Position numbers and translations under genes: made by a program. From Wujia chipingensis (GTDB lineage: Bacteria; Bacillota; Clostridia; Lachnospirales; Lachnospiraceae): 64,000 nucleotides of DNA. The stretch lies in the NCBI RefSeq assembly GCF_014337155.1, contig NZ_CP060632.1:1123001-1187000 (forward strand). Reading direction: 5' to 3'. The first letter of the stretch is position 1, and every line of letters starts with the position of its first letter. The notes under the pieces are model-generated. The model did no database searches and was not told the DNA's origin. It saw nothing but the letters and a program-made list of their open reading frames with translations. Shown here one piece after another: positions 17,761-26,058 of the stretch.

Positions 17761-18807
17761 ATGGGAAACTGGGAAGCAAATATACGAAAGGTTGTGCCAT
17801 ATGTACCGGGCGAACAGCCAAAGGAACAGGACATTATCAAGTTAAATACAAATGAGAATCCATATCCACCGGCACCTGAGGTATTAAATAAGCAGGTAGA
17901 GTTAGAAAATCTGCGTCTGTATCCGGATCCGGCAGCGACAAAGCTGGTTGATGCAATTGCAGAGTATCACGGTGTGGATAAAAATCAGGTATTTGTCGGT
18001 GTCGGAAGCGACGATGTACTTGCAATGTCATTTATGACATTTTTCAATTCGGGAAAGCCGATTTTCTTCCCGGATATTACATATTCCTTCTACGATGTGT
18101 GGGCAGATATGCTCCGGATTCCATATGAGACGAAGCCGCTCGATGCGGACTTCCGTATCAAAGCGTCCGATTATTATGGGGAAAATGGAGGCGTTGTATT
18201 CCCGAATCCGAATGCACCAACCGGAATCGCAGAGCCGGTTGAATTTGTGCGTGACATCGTAAGCCACAACCCGGATGTGATCGTGATCGTGGATGAGGCA
18301 TATGTCGACTTCGGTGGACAGACAGCACTGCCGCTTCTGAAGGAATTTGACAATCTGCTTGTTGTCCGTACATTCTCGAAGTCCCGTTCGATGGCAGGAC
18401 TCCGTATCGGATATGCGCTCGGAAATGAGAAACTGATCGGTTACTTAAACGATGTCAAATATTCCTACAATTCCTATACGATGGATCTGACAAGCATCGA
18501 GCTTGGAACCTGCTCGATCAAGGCAGATGACTATTTTAAGGAGATGGTCAAGAAGGTTGTCGATACGAGAACATGGTTTGTAAAGGAGATCGAGGCGCTT
18601 GGATTTACTGTGCTTCCGTCAAGTGCGAACTTCGTATTTGCGACACACAAGACGATTCCGGCGAAAGAAATATTTGAGAACGCAAGAGAACATAAGATTT
18701 TCGTACGGTATTTTGATAAGCCAAGGATTGACAATTATCTGCGTATCAGCATTGGAACCGATAAAGAAATGCAATTATTTGTTGCATTTTTGAAAACTTT
18801 GCTGTAA
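17761..18807 (+). CDS. hisC: Histidinol-phosphate aminotransferase
   Basis: A 348-residue class II PLP aminotransferase that makes L-histidinol phosphate from imidazole acetol phosphate and glutamate. Visible features are NTNENPYPP near the N-terminus, FPNPNAPTG, VDEAYVDFG and RTFSKSRSMAGLRIGY with PLP lysine Lys207. It stands outside a his operon, directly behind pepD, so it could be a second copy with a broader role; HisC paralogues can act on aromatic amino acids. TTTGGAGGAA precedes the ATG. Confidence 0.9.
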   Translation: MGNWEANIRKVVPYVPGEQPKEQDIIKLNTNENPYPPAPEVLNKQVELENLRLYPDPAATKLVDAIAEYHGVDKNQVFVGVGSDDVLAMSFMTFFNSGKPIFFPDITYSFYDVWADMLRIPYETKPLDADFRIKASDYYGENGGVVFPNPNAPTGIAEPVEFVRDIVSHNPDVIVIVDEAYVDFGGQTALPLLKEFDNLLVVRTFSKSRSMAGLRIGYALGNEKLIGYLNDVKYSYNSYTMDLTSIELGTCSIKADDYFKEMVKKVVDTRTWFVKEIEALGFTVLPSSANFVFATHKTIPAKEIFENAREHKIFVRYFDKPRIDNYLRISIGTDKEMQLFVAFLKTLL

Positions 18808-18811
18808 GTGG

Positions 18812-18840
18812 TTGTGCTTTTGTAAAAAAGAAAATATAAT
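18812..18840 (+). promoter_or_regulatory. Promoter of the DUF5688-like gene
   Basis: TTGTGC (18812-18817), 17-base spacer, perfect TATAAT (18835-18840). A 7-bp hairpin at 18855-18875, followed by TTTTC, lies right after the expected start of transcription and could act as an early attenuator or as the hisC terminator. Confidence 0.55.
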
Positions 18841-18854
18841 AAGGGATGTCATCA

Positions 18855-18880
18855 TTCAGACATGTCCGGTCTGAATTTTC
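18855..18880 (+). terminator. Hairpin with short U-run after hisC (terminator or attenuator)
   Basis: TTCAGAC (18855-18861) pairs with GTCTGAA (18869-18875) around a 7-base loop, followed by TTTTC. The position downstream of a good promoter leaves its role open. Confidence 0.45.
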
Positions 18881-18915
18881 CTACGTGAATTATTTAGAAT
18901 AAAGGAGTTTTAAAT

Positions 18916-19812
18916 ATGGAGCGTATGGATTTTAAATCTTTTTGTAATGCCGTGGTAAACGGTATCGCAGAGTATCTTTTGCAGTATGAGATCGAGAGCA
19001 TCCGGCTGGAGACGGTGTGTCATAACAATGGCGTCGAGCATGTCGGACTTGTGATCTTATTGCAGGGAGATTATGTATCCCCAACGATTTATCTGGAACA
19101 ATATTATCAGTATATGGTGCGGCAGCAGGCATCACTTTCCGATGTGTTAGAACTGGTCGCAAAGGAATACAGACTGGTGGAAGACTGCCTGCAAAAGCAG
19201 GAACCGTTGACAGTTGATCTGGATCAGATGCAGAGTCGTGTGTTTTTGCGTCTGGTGAATTACGAACGCAATCAGGAGACGCTTGCAAACTGCCCGTATA
19301 TTCCGTTTCATGATATGGCAATTACGTTCCGCTATCTTGTAAAGATGGACGAGGCGGGGATTGCGTCTGCGTTGATTGACTATGACAGCATGGAGAAGAG
19401 CGCATGTACAGTGGAAGAACTGTACTGTATGGCAAAGGAGAACACGATCCGGTTGTTTCCGCCATTTCTTATGCGGCTGGATGAGTTTTTGCGGACACGG
19501 TTTCCACAGGAACATGTGTATCCGGAGGAACCGGAGGTCTATATCCTATCGAACCGGCAGTTTATCTATGGTGCGACGATGCTGCTCTACAAGGATGTGG
19601 TCGCCTCGTTTGCAGAGCAGATGGGAAAAAGTGTCTACATCGTGCCGTCGAGTGTGAACGAGCTGTTATTGTGTCTTACAGATGCAAAAAAAGAAAAGGA
19701 AATGTTAGAAAATACACTGCGGGAAGTCAATGAATTTGTAGTTCCCGACACGGAATTTCTGTCAGATGCGGTCTATTTTTACGATAAAGAATTGGGAAAT
19801 ATTGTAGGATAA
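18916..19812 (+). CDS. DUF5688-like protein of unknown function
   Basis: A 298-residue soluble protein that I recognise as resembling the DUF5688 family found mainly in Lachnospiraceae; this recall is moderately sure. The C-terminal half shows the typical pattern in which a line such as VYILSNRQFIYGATMLLY is followed by VYIVPSSVNELLL. There is no signal peptide, membrane segment or known catalytic motif. The family often lies near mobile or accessory genes, but here it sits among housekeeping genes with its own promoter. No function can be assigned. ATG follows AAAGGAG. Confidence 0.7.
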   Translation: MERMDFKSFCNAVVNGIAEYLLQYEIESIRLETVCHNNGVEHVGLVILLQGDYVSPTIYLEQYYQYMVRQQASLSDVLELVAKEYRLVEDCLQKQEPLTVDLDQMQSRVFLRLVNYERNQETLANCPYIPFHDMAITFRYLVKMDEAGIASALIDYDSMEKSACTVEELYCMAKENTIRLFPPFLMRLDEFLRTRFPQEHVYPEEPEVYILSNRQFIYGATMLLYKDVVASFAEQMGKSVYIVPSSVNELLLCLTDAKKEKEMLENTLREVNEFVVPDTEFLSDAVYFYDKELGNIVG

Positions 19813-19816
19813 ATGC

Positions 19817-19845
19817 TTGACGAATGCACGTGTGTGTGCTATTGT
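19817..19845 (+). promoter_or_regulatory. Promoter of the cold-shock gene (extended -10)
   Basis: TTGACG (19817-19822), 17-base spacer, TATTGT (19840-19845) directly preceded by TGC, an extended -10. Confidence 0.65.
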
Positions 19846-19850
19846 TAAAA

Positions 19851-19872
19851 CGCATTTTCAGATAGAAATGCG
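19851..19872 (+). other. Leader hairpin of the cold-shock mRNA
   Basis: CGCATTT (19851-19857) pairs with AAATGCG (19866-19872) around an 8-base loop, directly at the expected 5' end of the transcript and before the GGAGGA ribosome site. Cold-shock mRNAs often carry structured leaders; a thermosensor role here is only inference. Confidence 0.45.
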
Positions 19873-19896
19873 ATTTTAAAAATTGGAGGATTTGTC

Positions 19897-20100
19897 ATGA
19901 CAAAAGGTACAGTAAAGTGGTTCAACAGCCAGAAGGGCTTTGGATTCATCACAGACGAGAACGGCAAGGATGTATTCGTACATTACTCAGGACTGAACAT
20001 GGAAGGTTACAAGAACCTTGAAGAGAATCAGAAGGTTGAGTTTGATGTTGTTGATGGCGAGAAGGGACCACAGGCTACAAACGTAACTGTTATCAAGTAG
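19897..20100 (+). CDS. Cold-shock protein, CspA family
   Basis: A 67-residue single cold-shock domain with the RNA-binding motifs KGFGFI (RNP1) and VFVHY (RNP2), starting with the canonical [13 protein letters not shown]. It binds single-stranded nucleic acid and acts as an RNA chaperone. It is a single-gene unit with its own extended -10 promoter, a leader hairpin and a terminator about 105 bases downstream. ATG follows TTGGAGGA. Confidence 0.97.
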   Translation: MTKGTVKWFNSQKGFGFITDENGKDVFVHYSGLNMEGYKNLEENQKVEFDVVDGEKGPQATNVTVIK

Positions 20101-20205
20101 TTTAGCTTAATCAAGTAACAGGGTACCTATATTTTATAGATTCTGCATGCATTGTTATACTGAATTTTGAATTGGGATTTGTTATATTTATTGAGTGAAA
20201 CAAAG

Positions 20206-20241
20206 TAGGAGTCACCGTGTAAAACGATGGCTCCTATTTTT
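20206..20241 (+). terminator. Rho-independent terminator after the cold-shock gene
   Basis: TAGGAGTCA (20206-20214) pairs with TGGCTCCTA (20228-20236, one G-U pair) and is followed by TTTTTG. Confidence 0.8.
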
Positions 20242-20249
20242 GTATTTTA

Positions 20250-20278
20250 TTGACAAAAACAGGCAAATGGCATAGAAT
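20250..20278 (+). promoter_or_regulatory. Promoter of the TetR-type regulator gene
   Basis: Perfect TTGACA (20250-20255), 17-base spacer, TAGAAT (20273-20278), just after the preceding terminator. Confidence 0.7.
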
Positions 20279-20314
20279 GAACGTATGTAAAAAATAGGAC
20301 GGAGAGGAATACTA

Positions 20315-20908
20315 TTGGGGGACAGCTTTGTATCGAGAAAAGATAGAATAATTGCATCTGCAATCGAAATTATCAGCGAATCCGGATTATCAGCTCTTAC
20401 AACTAAAAACCTTGCCCTGAAGGAAAATATGTCAGAGGCACTCATGTACAAATATTTTGGCGGCATTGATGAAGTGCTCGTGGAGGTGGTCGAAACATAT
20501 TCAAAGTTTGACAAAGGCATTCGTCAGACGGTGCAGGCAAAGGATGCAACCTATGTGGAAAAACTGATCGATTATCTGGAAGCGTATGCAACCTATTATG
20601 ATAACTATTATGCGATTTCCACATTGATGCTTCAGTATGAAGAACTGTTACATATCGTGGAGACGCGGGAGAGGATTGCATGGTGCATCACAGAACGTTT
20701 GGCATTTCTGGGAGACTTGTTTCAAAAAGCAATGGACGCCGGAGAAATCTCAGACGTCATTTCGGCGCCTGTGTTGGCAAACAATGTAACGGGTATGGCG
20801 ATGAGTCATATATTGGAACGCAGAATTTCTTATCACAAGAAGTCGTTCAAGGAAGAATATATGGATAATATTCAGAAATGGATGCAGTTACTTCAGATAA
20901 AAAAATAA
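20315..20908 (+). CDS. TetR/AcrR family transcriptional regulator
   Basis: A 197-residue protein with a TetR helix-turn-helix in the first 55 residues (SRKDRIIASAIEIISESGLSA ... EALMYKYFGG pattern) and a helical ligand-binding domain behind it. The start is a TTG at 20315, chosen because GGAGAGG lies about 8 bases upstream and no ATG fits the helix-turn-helix start. It is followed after 28 bases by a receiver-domain gene. Target genes and ligand are unknown. The efflux operon starting at 22674 is nearby but rarA and the receiver gene lie between. Confidence 0.85.
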   Translation: MGDSFVSRKDRIIASAIEIISESGLSALTTKNLALKENMSEALMYKYFGGIDEVLVEVVETYSKFDKGIRQTVQAKDATYVEKLIDYLEAYATYYDNYYAISTLMLQYEELLHIVETRERIAWCITERLAFLGDLFQKAMDAGEISDVISAPVLANNVTGMAMSHILERRISYHKKSFKEEYMDNIQKWMQLLQIKK

Positions 20909-20936
20909 GCGTGAGAATAGGATTGGGAGGCAGTTT

Positions 20937-21326
20937 ATGAAAGTATTAGTAGCAGAGGACGATTTGGCAAGTGGAAAATTTATGCAGAAGCTGTTGTCAA
21001 AGTATGGTGAAGTCGTACTGGCAAGAGATGGAATCGCAGCCGTGGATGAATTTGTAAATGCGGTCAGCACGAACGAACGGTTCGATCTGATCTGTATGGA
21101 TATTATGATGCCAAAGATTGATGGATATAAGGCGCTGGCGTCTATCCGGGATGCGGAGCGGAAGCTTGGTACACCAAGAGACAAGCGCTGTAAGGTCATT
21201 ATGATCAGTGCACTTGATGAAGGGTTTGATGCAAGTTATGCGAGTGATGATTATGAGGAGTACATGTGTAAACCGATTGATATCATGAAGTTTGACAGCC
21301 TGATTCGCAAGCTTGAGATCATCTAG
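20937..21326 (+). CDS. Stand-alone response regulator receiver domain
   Basis: A 129-residue CheY-like protein with no output domain. The acidic pocket is Glu7, Asp8, Asp9; the phosphoacceptor is Asp55 in MDIMMPKIDG; Ser91 and Lys112 (in CKPI) complete the active site. No histidine kinase lies nearby, so the partner is unknown. GGGAGG precedes the ATG; rarA begins 10 bases after its stop. Confidence 0.9.
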   Translation: MKVLVAEDDLASGKFMQKLLSKYGEVVLARDGIAAVDEFVNAVSTNERFDLICMDIMMPKIDGYKALASIRDAERKLGTPRDKRCKVIMISALDEGFDASYASDDYEEYMCKPIDIMKFDSLIRKLEII

Positions 21327-21336
21327 GTAAAAGCAA

Positions 21337-22662
21337 ATGGATTTATTTGATTATATGAGAGAGACAAACATGAAGAAGGGCGAATCCCCGCTTGCAAAGC
21401 GGCTTCGGCCGACTTCATTGGACGAGGTAGTAGGGCAGGAGCACATTCTTGGAAAGGATAAGCTGTTGTACCGTGTGATACAGGCAGATAAGCTCAGCTC
21501 GATTATCTTATATGGTCCACCAGGGACGGGGAAGACAACGCTTGCGATGGTGATTGCCAATACGACGAGCGCGGTATTTAAGGAACTGAATGCGACGACT
21601 GCCGGGAAGAAGGATATCGAGGCAGTGGTGAAGGAATCAAAAGATAATCTCGGAATGTATGGCAAGAAGACGATTCTTTTTGTGGACGAGATTCATCGGT
21701 TTAACAAAGCGCAGCAGGATTATCTTCTCCCGTTTGTAGAGGATGGAACGGTAATACTGATAGGCGCGACAACGGAGAACCCTTATTTTGAAGTGAATTC
21801 TGCGTTAATATCGCGCTCTTCTATTTTTCAGTTAAAACCGTTGTCGAAGGAGAACATCAAGACGTTGATCCGGCGTGCAGTGACCGATACCGAAAAGGGT
21901 ATGGGAAGCTATGACGCGGAGATTACGGAGGAGGCAGTTGATTTTCTGGCAGATATGTCGGAGGGCGATGCGAGACATGCACTGAATGCAGTTGAGCTTG
22001 GCATCCTGTCGACCGAGCGGAATCCGGAGACGGGGAAGATTGTGATAGATCTTCCTGTGGCGGAGGAGTGCATTCAGCGGCGCTCCATACGATATGATAA
22101 AGACGGAGATAACCACTATGACATTATTTCCGCGTTTATAAAAAGCATGCGCGGTTCCGATCCGGATGCCGCCGTGTATTATCTGGCAAAGATGTTATAC
22201 GCAGGGGAGAGCGTGACATTTATCGCCAGAAGAATTATGATTTGTGCCAGTGAGGATGTCGGCAACGCAGACCCGCAGGCAATACAGGTGGCAACCGCAT
22301 GTGCACAGGCAGTGGAACGTGTTGGTATGCCAGAGGCGCAGATCATATTGGCGCAGGCGGCAACCTATGTGGCATGTGCACCGAAGAGCAATGCGGTAGT
22401 CAATGCGATTTTCGATGCGATGCAGGCAGTCAAAGAGGTTGGAAACTGTCAGGTGCCGGTCTATCTCCGGGATGCGCATTATTCCGGGGCGGAAAAGCTT
22501 GGAAACGTTGGATACAAGTATGCACATGACTATGAAAATCATTATGTGGAACAGCAGTATCTGCCGGATCAGTTAGTAGGGAGAACATTCTATAAGCCGG
22601 GGAATCTCGGATATGAAAAGCGTATACAGGATTGGTTTCACCTGATAAAAAAAGAAAAGTAA
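21337..22662 (+). CDS. rarA: Replication-associated recombination protein RarA (MgsA)
   Basis: A 441-residue AAA+ ATPase related to clamp loaders, acting at stalled replication forks. Walker A GPPGTGKT is at 60-67 and Walker B VDEIHRF follows. The C-terminal half carries the RarA-specific helical tetramer domain (SMRGSDPDAAVYYLA, DVGNADPQA). Length is normal. AGGT precedes the ATG at a spacing of 8. The stop is 11 bases before the first adaptor gene of the efflux operon. Confidence 0.95.
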   Translation: MDLFDYMRETNMKKGESPLAKRLRPTSLDEVVGQEHILGKDKLLYRVIQADKLSSIILYGPPGTGKTTLAMVIANTTSAVFKELNATTAGKKDIEAVVKESKDNLGMYGKKTILFVDEIHRFNKAQQDYLLPFVEDGTVILIGATTENPYFEVNSALISRSSIFQLKPLSKENIKTLIRRAVTDTEKGMGSYDAEITEEAVDFLADMSEGDARHALNAVELGILSTERNPETGKIVIDLPVAEECIQRRSIRYDKDGDNHYDIISAFIKSMRGSDPDAAVYYLAKMLYAGESVTFIARRIMICASEDVGNADPQAIQVATACAQAVERVGMPEAQIILAQAATYVACAPKSNAVVNAIFDAMQAVKEVGNCQVPVYLRDAHYSGAEKLGNVGYKYAHDYENHYVEQQYLPDQLVGRTFYKPGNLGYEKRIQDWFHLIKKEK

Positions 22663-22673
22663 GAGGTATGGAA

Positions 22674-24101
22674 ATGAAGAAAAAGGGAATCATCATTTTA
22701 ATTGTAGTACTGCTTGTTCTTGCAGGCGCAGCCGGAGCAATTTATTATGTTTTGCATAATAAAAAGGCATCGAACGAAGAGTTGGTATATGCAACAAAAA
22801 TATCCGACTTAAATGGAGGATATGACCTGACAGAAAGCCGCTATATGGGAACGGTTGAGTCACAGGAGGTCAAGGGTGTAAACCGTGACAGTGACAAGAA
22901 AGTCAAGGAATTGTATGTGAAGGAAGAAGATGAAGTCAAGGCAGGTGAAGTACTGTTTGAGTACGATACCGAGTCCATGGAGTTGCAGCTTCGTCAGTTG
23001 GAGCTGGAGCTTACAAGCATCAACAATAACATTGCGACACTGAATCAACAGATTGCATCGCTTACGACAGAGAAGGCAGCAGCACCAGCGGAGGAGCAGT
23101 TAAGCTACAGCGCACAGATCCAGAATCTGCAGGCACAGGTCAATCAGGCCAACTATGATGCAAGTGCAAAGCAGCTGGAGATTGATCGTCAGAAGCTTTC
23201 TATGGAGAATACAAAGGTTGTTGCACCGATGGATGGTATCATCAAGACAATCAATGAGAACAATTCGACAAGCAGCTCGGATGATGATAGCAGCAATAGT
23301 AATTCGGATAATGGTTCAGATTCGACAAGCAACGCGTATATCACAATTATGGCAAAGGGCGATTACCGAATCAAGGCAACCGCAAGCGAACTGACAGTCC
23401 GCAGTATGTCAGAGGGACAGAGCATGATTATACGTTCCAGAGTGGATGATTCAACCTGGACAGGTACTGTAACGAAGATTGATCTCGAACATCCGGACAA
23501 TGGAAACAACAATGATTATTATATGAGTTCAGGAACAACAGCAACAAAGTATCCATTTTATATCAGCCTGGACAGCACGGATGGTCTGATGCTCGGTCAG
23601 CATGTCTATGTGGAAGCAGACTATGGACAGGGTGACGTGAAGGAAGGTCTGTGGCTGGATGAATATTATATCATGCAGGAGGACGATGGTGCCTATGTAT
23701 GGGCAGAAAATGCAAAGGGATACATTGAGAAGCGTAAAGTAGAACTTGGTGAGTATGATGAGAATATGATGCGGTATCAGATTCTGTCTGGTCTGACGGA
23801 GGATGATTATATTGCATATCCGGAAGATCGTGTCAAGGAAGGTATGAAGGTTACACATAACTATGAGGACGTTGTGATTGACGATACGGTAGAGGATGCA
23901 ACCGGTGGAGATAGTCTTTATGATGATGGATACACGGATGATGGCAGCGTGGACGGTTACACGGATGATGGTATTTTAGATGATGGCAGCATAAATAATA
24001 TTGATGATGGTGCCAATACGGATGGCATTGATGGATCCGTGGAAGAAGCTGCACCACAGGATGAATCTGCGCCAGACAGCGATAGCGAGGTGGTGCAATA
24101 G
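22674..24101 (+). CDS. Efflux adaptor protein 1 (membrane fusion protein, HlyD/MacA-like)
   Basis: A 475-residue protein with an N-terminal membrane anchor (about residues 4-27). A lipoyl-like half (VKELYVKEEDEVKAGEVLFEYD) follows, then a coiled-coil hairpin (about 100-185), the second lipoyl half (VVAPMDGIIKTINE) and a beta-barrel region. A Ser/Asn/Asp-rich loop interrupts the lipoyl region, and the last 70 or so residues are very acidic and Gly/Asp-rich. In Gram-positives such adaptors work with MacB-like ABC transporters. ATG 22674 fits the AGAGG at 22662-22666 better than ATG 22668. The ATPase gene overlaps its stop by one base. Confidence 0.85.
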   Translation: MKKKGIIILIVVLLVLAGAAGAIYYVLHNKKASNEELVYATKISDLNGGYDLTESRYMGTVESQEVKGVNRDSDKKVKELYVKEEDEVKAGEVLFEYDTESMELQLRQLELELTSINNNIATLNQQIASLTTEKAAAPAEEQLSYSAQIQNLQAQVNQANYDASAKQLEIDRQKLSMENTKVVAPMDGIIKTINENNSTSSSDDDSSNSNSDNGSDSTSNAYITIMAKGDYRIKATASELTVRSMSEGQSMIIRSRVDDSTWTGTVTKIDLEHPDNGNNNDYYMSSGTTATKYPFYISLDSTDGLMLGQHVYVEADYGQGDVKEGLWLDEYYIMQEDDGAYVWAENAKGYIEKRKVELGEYDENMMRYQILSGLTEDDYIAYPEDRVKEGMKVTHNYEDVVIDDTVEDATGGDSLYDDGYTDDGSVDGYTDDGILDDGSINNIDDGANTDGIDGSVEEAAPQDESAPDSDSEVVQ

Positions 24102-24805
24102 TGTTACTGGAATTGAAAAATATCTATAAGAATTATATTCAGGGCACGATGGAAGTGCCTGTACTGAAAGATATCAATCTCTGTGTAGAAGAAGGGGAGT
24201 ATGTGGCGATTATGGGACCATCAGGTTCTGGTAAGTCCACGCTGATGAATATTATCGGATGTATTGATAAGCCAACTTCAGGAACTTATCTGCTTGATGA
24301 TGTGGAGATTGAAAAGTGCAAAGATAAAGAACTTTCCGAAGTGCGCAACCAGAAGATTGGATTCGTATTTCAGAATTTTAATTTGCTGCCAAGACAGAGT
24401 GCACTTGACAATGTAGCGCTTCCGTTACAGTATGCGAAGGTGCCGATCAAGAAACGAAAACAAAAGGCAAAAGAAATGCTGGAGATGGTTGATCTGGCGG
24501 ATCGTGTCAGCTTCAAGCCGACACAGCTTTCCGGTGGACAGAAACAGCGTGTGGCGATTGCGCGTGCGATGGTGGCAGATCCGAAGATTCTGCTTGCCGA
24601 CGAGCCGACGGGAGCACTTGATTCCAAATCAGGTTTACAGGTGATGGAGCTGTTTGACACACTGCATAAGCAGGGAGTGACAATCATTATGATTACGCAC
24701 TCTGACGAGATTGCGTCTTATGCAGATCGAGTTGTAAAAATCATTGATGGTGAGCTGTATGAGGGAGATGCCCAGCCGGTGACCGGAGGTGATGAGCATG
24801 AATAA
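24101..24805 (+). CDS. ABC transporter ATP-binding protein (MacB/LolD type)
   Basis: A 234-residue ATPase with Walker A GPSGSGKST, Q-loop FQNFNLLP, signature LSGGQKQR, Walker B ILLADEPTGALD and switch histidine ITHSD, the pattern of the MacB/LolD/YknY group. The start is a GTG overlapping the stop of adaptor 1, with GAGGTGG upstream, which indicates translational coupling. It probably powers the permease encoded at 26059. Confidence 0.95.
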   Translation: MLLELKNIYKNYIQGTMEVPVLKDINLCVEEGEYVAIMGPSGSGKSTLMNIIGCIDKPTSGTYLLDDVEIEKCKDKELSEVRNQKIGFVFQNFNLLPRQSALDNVALPLQYAKVPIKKRKQKAKEMLEMVDLADRVSFKPTQLSGGQKQRVAIARAMVADPKILLADEPTGALDSKSGLQVMELFDTLHKQGVTIIMITHSDEIASYADRVVKIIDGELYEGDAQPVTGGDEHE

Positions 24806-26039
24806 GGCAAAGAAAATAATTATTATCGTTCTTTCCTGCGTGGTTGTGCTCGGTGGTATTTATTTTGCACTCCGCACCTTGAAGCAGAAGAATCAGAATA
24901 GTAAGACTGCAGGCGTGTATGCGGTCAGTGATATTGGATATGACGCTTCGGATATGTGGGATAACAGTACATTGAGTGGAAATGTGACTGTGAATTCTGA
25001 GCAGAAGGTCTATGTAGGAAAGACACAGTCCGTATCGGAGATCAAGGTAACGGAAGGTCAGAGCGTGAAAGCAGGTGATGTGCTGCTTGTGTATGATACA
25101 ACTGCCAACGACTTACAGTTAGAACTGCAAAGATCGGAACTGGAGTTATCCCGCGTGTCGATTATTGATGCACAGCGTGAACTCGAGAAGTTAAAAGCAA
25201 CTACACCATTAGAGGATATTCCGACAACAGAGGCACCGGCGACTCCGGTTGCAACAGGTTCAGATGCGCCACAGCCGGATCCGGATACAGATCCGGATGC
25301 AGATACGCCTCCGACAAGAGAGGAATTGAAGAATCAGATCGCGCAGAAAGAACAGGAAATCAAAACAATGCAGACACAGTACGAGATTGCACAGGTCAAG
25401 CTTCAGATGGAAGAGATGCAGAACGCAACCGGTGAAGTACTGGCGAATTTCGATGGCGTGGTAAAGAGCGTGATAACTGCGGATGAAGCAGCTTCGAGCG
25501 GAGATCCGGTTCTTGTTGTCAGTGCGGCAGATGGATATCTGGTCGAAAGCCAAATTGGTGAGCTTGCAATGTCAACGGTCAAGGTTGGTGATACCGTATC
25601 GATGTATTGCTATGATACCGGTATGAATTATGAAGGTACGATCACAGAGATTTCTACGTTCCCGGCGGATGGATATACGAATTACAATGGCAAGGTGGAA
25701 ACCTATTATCCAATCAAGATTGCGTTGACTGATTCCACGGATGTCAGTCAGAATATGTATATGGAGATTACACTGAATTCCGGTTCGGAGGACACGAGTG
25801 GCGGTTTCTATTTGTCGAAGGCATTTATGAAACAGGAAGGAAGCAATTACTATGTCATGAAGGATGTTGATGGAAGATTGAAGAAAACCTACATTAAGGT
25901 TGGAAATAAGACATCCGGAGATGCTGTTCTGATACTTGGTGGTCTGACGATGCAGGATTATATTGCATTCCCATATCTCGATGAGGCAGTGGAAGGCGTA
26001 AAGACTGTACAGAAGTCGACGGATGATCTGTATAATTGA
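24798..26039 (+). CDS. Efflux adaptor protein 2 (membrane fusion protein)
   Basis: A 413-residue second adaptor with the same layout as adaptor 1: membrane anchor (about 5-24), lipoyl half (VSEIKVTEGQSVKAGDVLLVYD), coiled hairpin (about 95-215) interrupted by an Asp/Pro/Thr-rich insert, second lipoyl half (VLANFDGVVKSVI) and beta-barrel. The hydrolase gene's last 8 bases overlap this start. ATG 24798 is chosen because GGAGG at 24785-24789 is 8 bases away. It is distinct in sequence from adaptor 1, so the operon encodes two different adaptors. Confidence 0.85.
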   Translation: MNKAKKIIIIVLSCVVVLGGIYFALRTLKQKNQNSKTAGVYAVSDIGYDASDMWDNSTLSGNVTVNSEQKVYVGKTQSVSEIKVTEGQSVKAGDVLLVYDTTANDLQLELQRSELELSRVSIIDAQRELEKLKATTPLEDIPTTEAPATPVATGSDAPQPDPDTDPDADTPPTREELKNQIAQKEQEIKTMQTQYEIAQVKLQMEEMQNATGEVLANFDGVVKSVITADEAASSGDPVLVVSAADGYLVESQIGELAMSTVKVGDTVSMYCYDTGMNYEGTITEISTFPADGYTNYNGKVETYYPIKIALTDSTDVSQNMYMEITLNSGSEDTSGGFYLSKAFMKQEGSNYYVMKDVDGRLKKTYIKVGNKTSGDAVLILGGLTMQDYIAFPYLDEAVEGVKTVQKSTDDLYN

Positions 26040-26058
26040 TAAGAAAGGAAATCAGTCT

